Origin: JBBRUG01 sp038247995
Lineage (GTDB): Bacteria; Chloroflexota; Chloroflexia; Chloroflexales; Chloroflexaceae
Direction of reading: 5' to 3'
NCBI GenBank assembly: GCA_038247995.1
Contig: JBBRUG010000322.1
Location: 1 to 6,769, forward strand
DNA length: 6,769 nt
The notes under the pieces are model-generated. The model saw nothing but the letters and a program-made list of their open reading frames with translations, ran no database searches and was not told the DNA's origin. Both the position numbers and the translations under genes were made by a program. This document shows, piece after piece, positions 5,227 through 6,769 of the stretch. Each line of letters starts with the position of its first letter. Position 1 is the stretch's first letter.

Positions 5227-6769
5227 ATGTCTCCCATTATCGGTATCGACCTGGGCACAACCTATTCGGCAGTTGCCGTGGTACGCAACGGAACGCCGCA
5301 AATCCTCGCCCTGGGCGATGAGCGGATCATGCCCTCGGTGGTTGGTGTTGGCCCCGATGGCGCGCTGCTCGTCGGCACGCCGGCGCGTAACCAGTATGCG
5401 CTGGATCCCGAACGCACAATCCGTTCGATCAAGCGCAGCATGGGCGCCGATAGCGTGGCAACTCTCGGCGAGCGCACGATCACTCCGCCGCAAGTGTCGG
5501 CGCTGATCCTGCGCGAACTAAAGCGCCGCGCCGAAGCCGCACTGGGCGAGCCGGTTAGTCGCGCCGTGATCACGGTGCCGGCCTATTTCTCCGACGCTGC
5601 GCGGCAGGCCACACGTGAGGCGGGTGAACTCGCCGGCTTCAGTGTTGAGCGGATTATTAACGAACCCACAGCCGCCGCGCTGGCGTATGGGCTGGATCAG
5701 AGCGCTGAACGCCAACTCGTCGCCGTGTACGACCTGGGTGGTGGTACGTTTGATGTCTCGATCATCGAACTCGACGCCGGCGTGGTTGAAGTGCGCGCCA
5801 GCCACGGCAACACCCAGCTTGGCGGCGACGACTTCGACGAGCAGTTGGTCGATTACCTGGCTGAGCAGTTTACCGCGCAGCACGGGATCGATCCGCGTAG
5901 CGACATCCGCGCCCGTGCGCGGCTCACCCGCGCCGCCGAGACGGCCAAAATTGCGCTTTCGGCCCGCCCAGCCGTGCAGGTGCAGGAAGAGTTTCTGCTT
6001 ACTGTTGAGGGCCGCCCGCTGCATCTCGATGTAGAAGTGAGCCGCGCCGCCTTTGAGGATCTAATCGGCGAACTGCTGGACGGCACGCTCGAATCATTCG
6101 ACGCCGCCCTGAACGATGCCGGGATCACCAGCGCTGAACTGGATAAGGTGATCCTCGTGGGCGGCAGTACGCGCATTCCCTTGGTCTGGACGCTGTTGCG
6201 CGAGCATAGCGGCATTGAACCGGCCGCTGCGGTCAACCCCGACGAAGCCGTTGCGCTTGGCGCAGCCGTACAGGGCGGGATTATCGCCGGGGAACCGCTG
6301 GAGGCCATTCTCGTCGATGTCGCTCCGCACGCGCTCGGCATCGAAGTGGCCGAACTGGCGTTTGGCCAGGTCATCCCCGACCGCTACAGTGTGATTATTC
6401 CGCGTAACACGACCATTCCTACCTCACGTGCCGAGATCTACTCCGCAGTGCATCCGGGCCAGCGGGCGATCGAACTGAAGATCTACCAGGGCGAGCATGC
6501 CGTCGCCTCGCAGAATACGCTGTTGGGCGAGTTCCTCTTCGATGATCTCGTGCCCGAGGCGCCCGGTGATCCGCCGCGCATTACGGTGACGTTTGACTGT
6601 GACATCAACGGCATTGTGAACGTGTCAGCCGTTGATCGCGGCAGCGGCAAGGCGGCCCAAACCACGGTACGCGCCGCCCACGAACAACTGACGCCGGCCC
6701 AGACAGCCGGTGTACGCGCCGAGCTTGACGAACTGGAATTGGGGCTGGAATGGGATGGCTCGGAAGCGA
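5227..6769 (+). CDS. dnaK: Hsp70 chaperone DnaK (5' complete, cut by window end)
   Basis: DnaK binds exposed hydrophobic peptide stretches and releases them in an ATP cycle driven by a J protein and GrpE. The visible 514 residues cover the whole ATPase domain (1-359), the linker, the beta-sandwich substrate domain (about 365-482) and the first helix of the lid. All three Hsp70 signatures are present: IDLGTTYS (7-14), VYDLGGGTFDVSII (167-180) and VILVGGSTRIP (308-318). Catalytic residues equivalent to E. coli D8, K70, E171, D194 and T199 are D8, K69, E146, D169 and T174. The roughly 24-residue insert of Gram-negative DnaKs in subdomain IB (after K69) is missing, as in Bacillus DnaK. The linker reads AILVDVAPHALG rather than VLLLDVTPLSLG, keeping the key Asp (D364). 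Relatives in Chloroflexota have often been mislabelled '2-alkenal reductase'. It could be a second, specialised Hsp70 rather than the main DnaK. It follows grpE after 193 bases. Confidence 0.96.
   Translation, partial: MSPIIGIDLGTTYSAVAVVRNGTPQILALGDERIMPSVVGVGPDGALLVGTPARNQYALDPERTIRSIKRSMGADSVATLGERTITPPQVSALILRELKRRAEAALGEPVSRAVITVPAYFSDAARQATREAGELAGFSVERIINEPTAAALAYGLDQSAERQLVAVYDLGGGTFDVSIIELDAGVVEVRASHGNTQLGGDDFDEQLVDYLAEQFTAQHGIDPRSDIRARARLTRAAETAKIALSARPAVQVQEEFLLTVEGRPLHLDVEVSRAAFEDLIGELLDGTLESFDAALNDAGITSAELDKVILVGGSTRIPLVWTLLREHSGIEPAAAVNPDEAVALGAAVQGGIIAGEPLEAILVDVAPHALGIEVAELAFGQVIPDRYSVIIPRNTTIPTSRAEIYSAVHPGQRAIELKIYQGEHAVASQNTLLGEFLFDDLVPEAPGDPPRITVTFDCDINGIVNVSAVDRGSGKAAQTTVRAAHEQLTPAQTAGVRAELDELELGLEWDGSEA

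Overview
The window is GC-rich, roughly 60% by eye, and holds five protein genes, all on the + strand, with no RNA gene, transposon or CRISPR array visible. The protein style fits a Chloroflexota bacterium, probably near the phototrophic Chloroflexales: a TPR protein, a small J-like protein, GrpE and an Hsp70 in a row, and an Hsp70 of the short 'monoderm' type. The placement is my inference from family resemblance, not a search result.

Layout: (1) positions 1-1457 hold tilS, the tRNA(Ile)-lysidine synthetase; its 5' end lies at or near the window edge. (2) A 154-base gap up to the next gene's ATG contains a weak hairpin and a near-consensus sigma-70-type promoter (TTGACG, 17 bases, TACAAT). 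(3) Positions 1612-3954 hold a 780-residue cytoplasmic TPR protein. (4) Positions 4017-4364 hold a 115-residue J-domain-like protein whose HPD motif reads HPP. (5) Positions 4368-5033 hold GrpE, three bases after the J-like gene. (6) A 193-base gap contains two different heptanucleotide tandem arrays: 14 units of GACGACN and 4 units of ACTCAGC. (7) Position 5227 to the window end holds the first 514 residues of a DnaK/Hsp70, cut off at the start of its C-terminal lid.

How the genes work together: the promoter before the TPR gene separates tilS from the rest. The TPR, J-like, grpE and dnaK genes then look like one chaperone transcription unit. GrpE is the nucleotide-exchange factor and Hsp70 the ATP-driven chaperone. 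The J-like protein would be the expected ATPase-stimulating partner, but it lacks the aspartate needed for that. The TPR protein is a plausible scaffold or client adaptor. No complete CIRCE operator is visible.

The main oddities are the degenerate J domain, the heptamer arrays inside the operon (including a 109-base T-free tract that is open in all six frames), and a small open frame that exactly bridges the grpE stop and the dnaK ribosome binding site.
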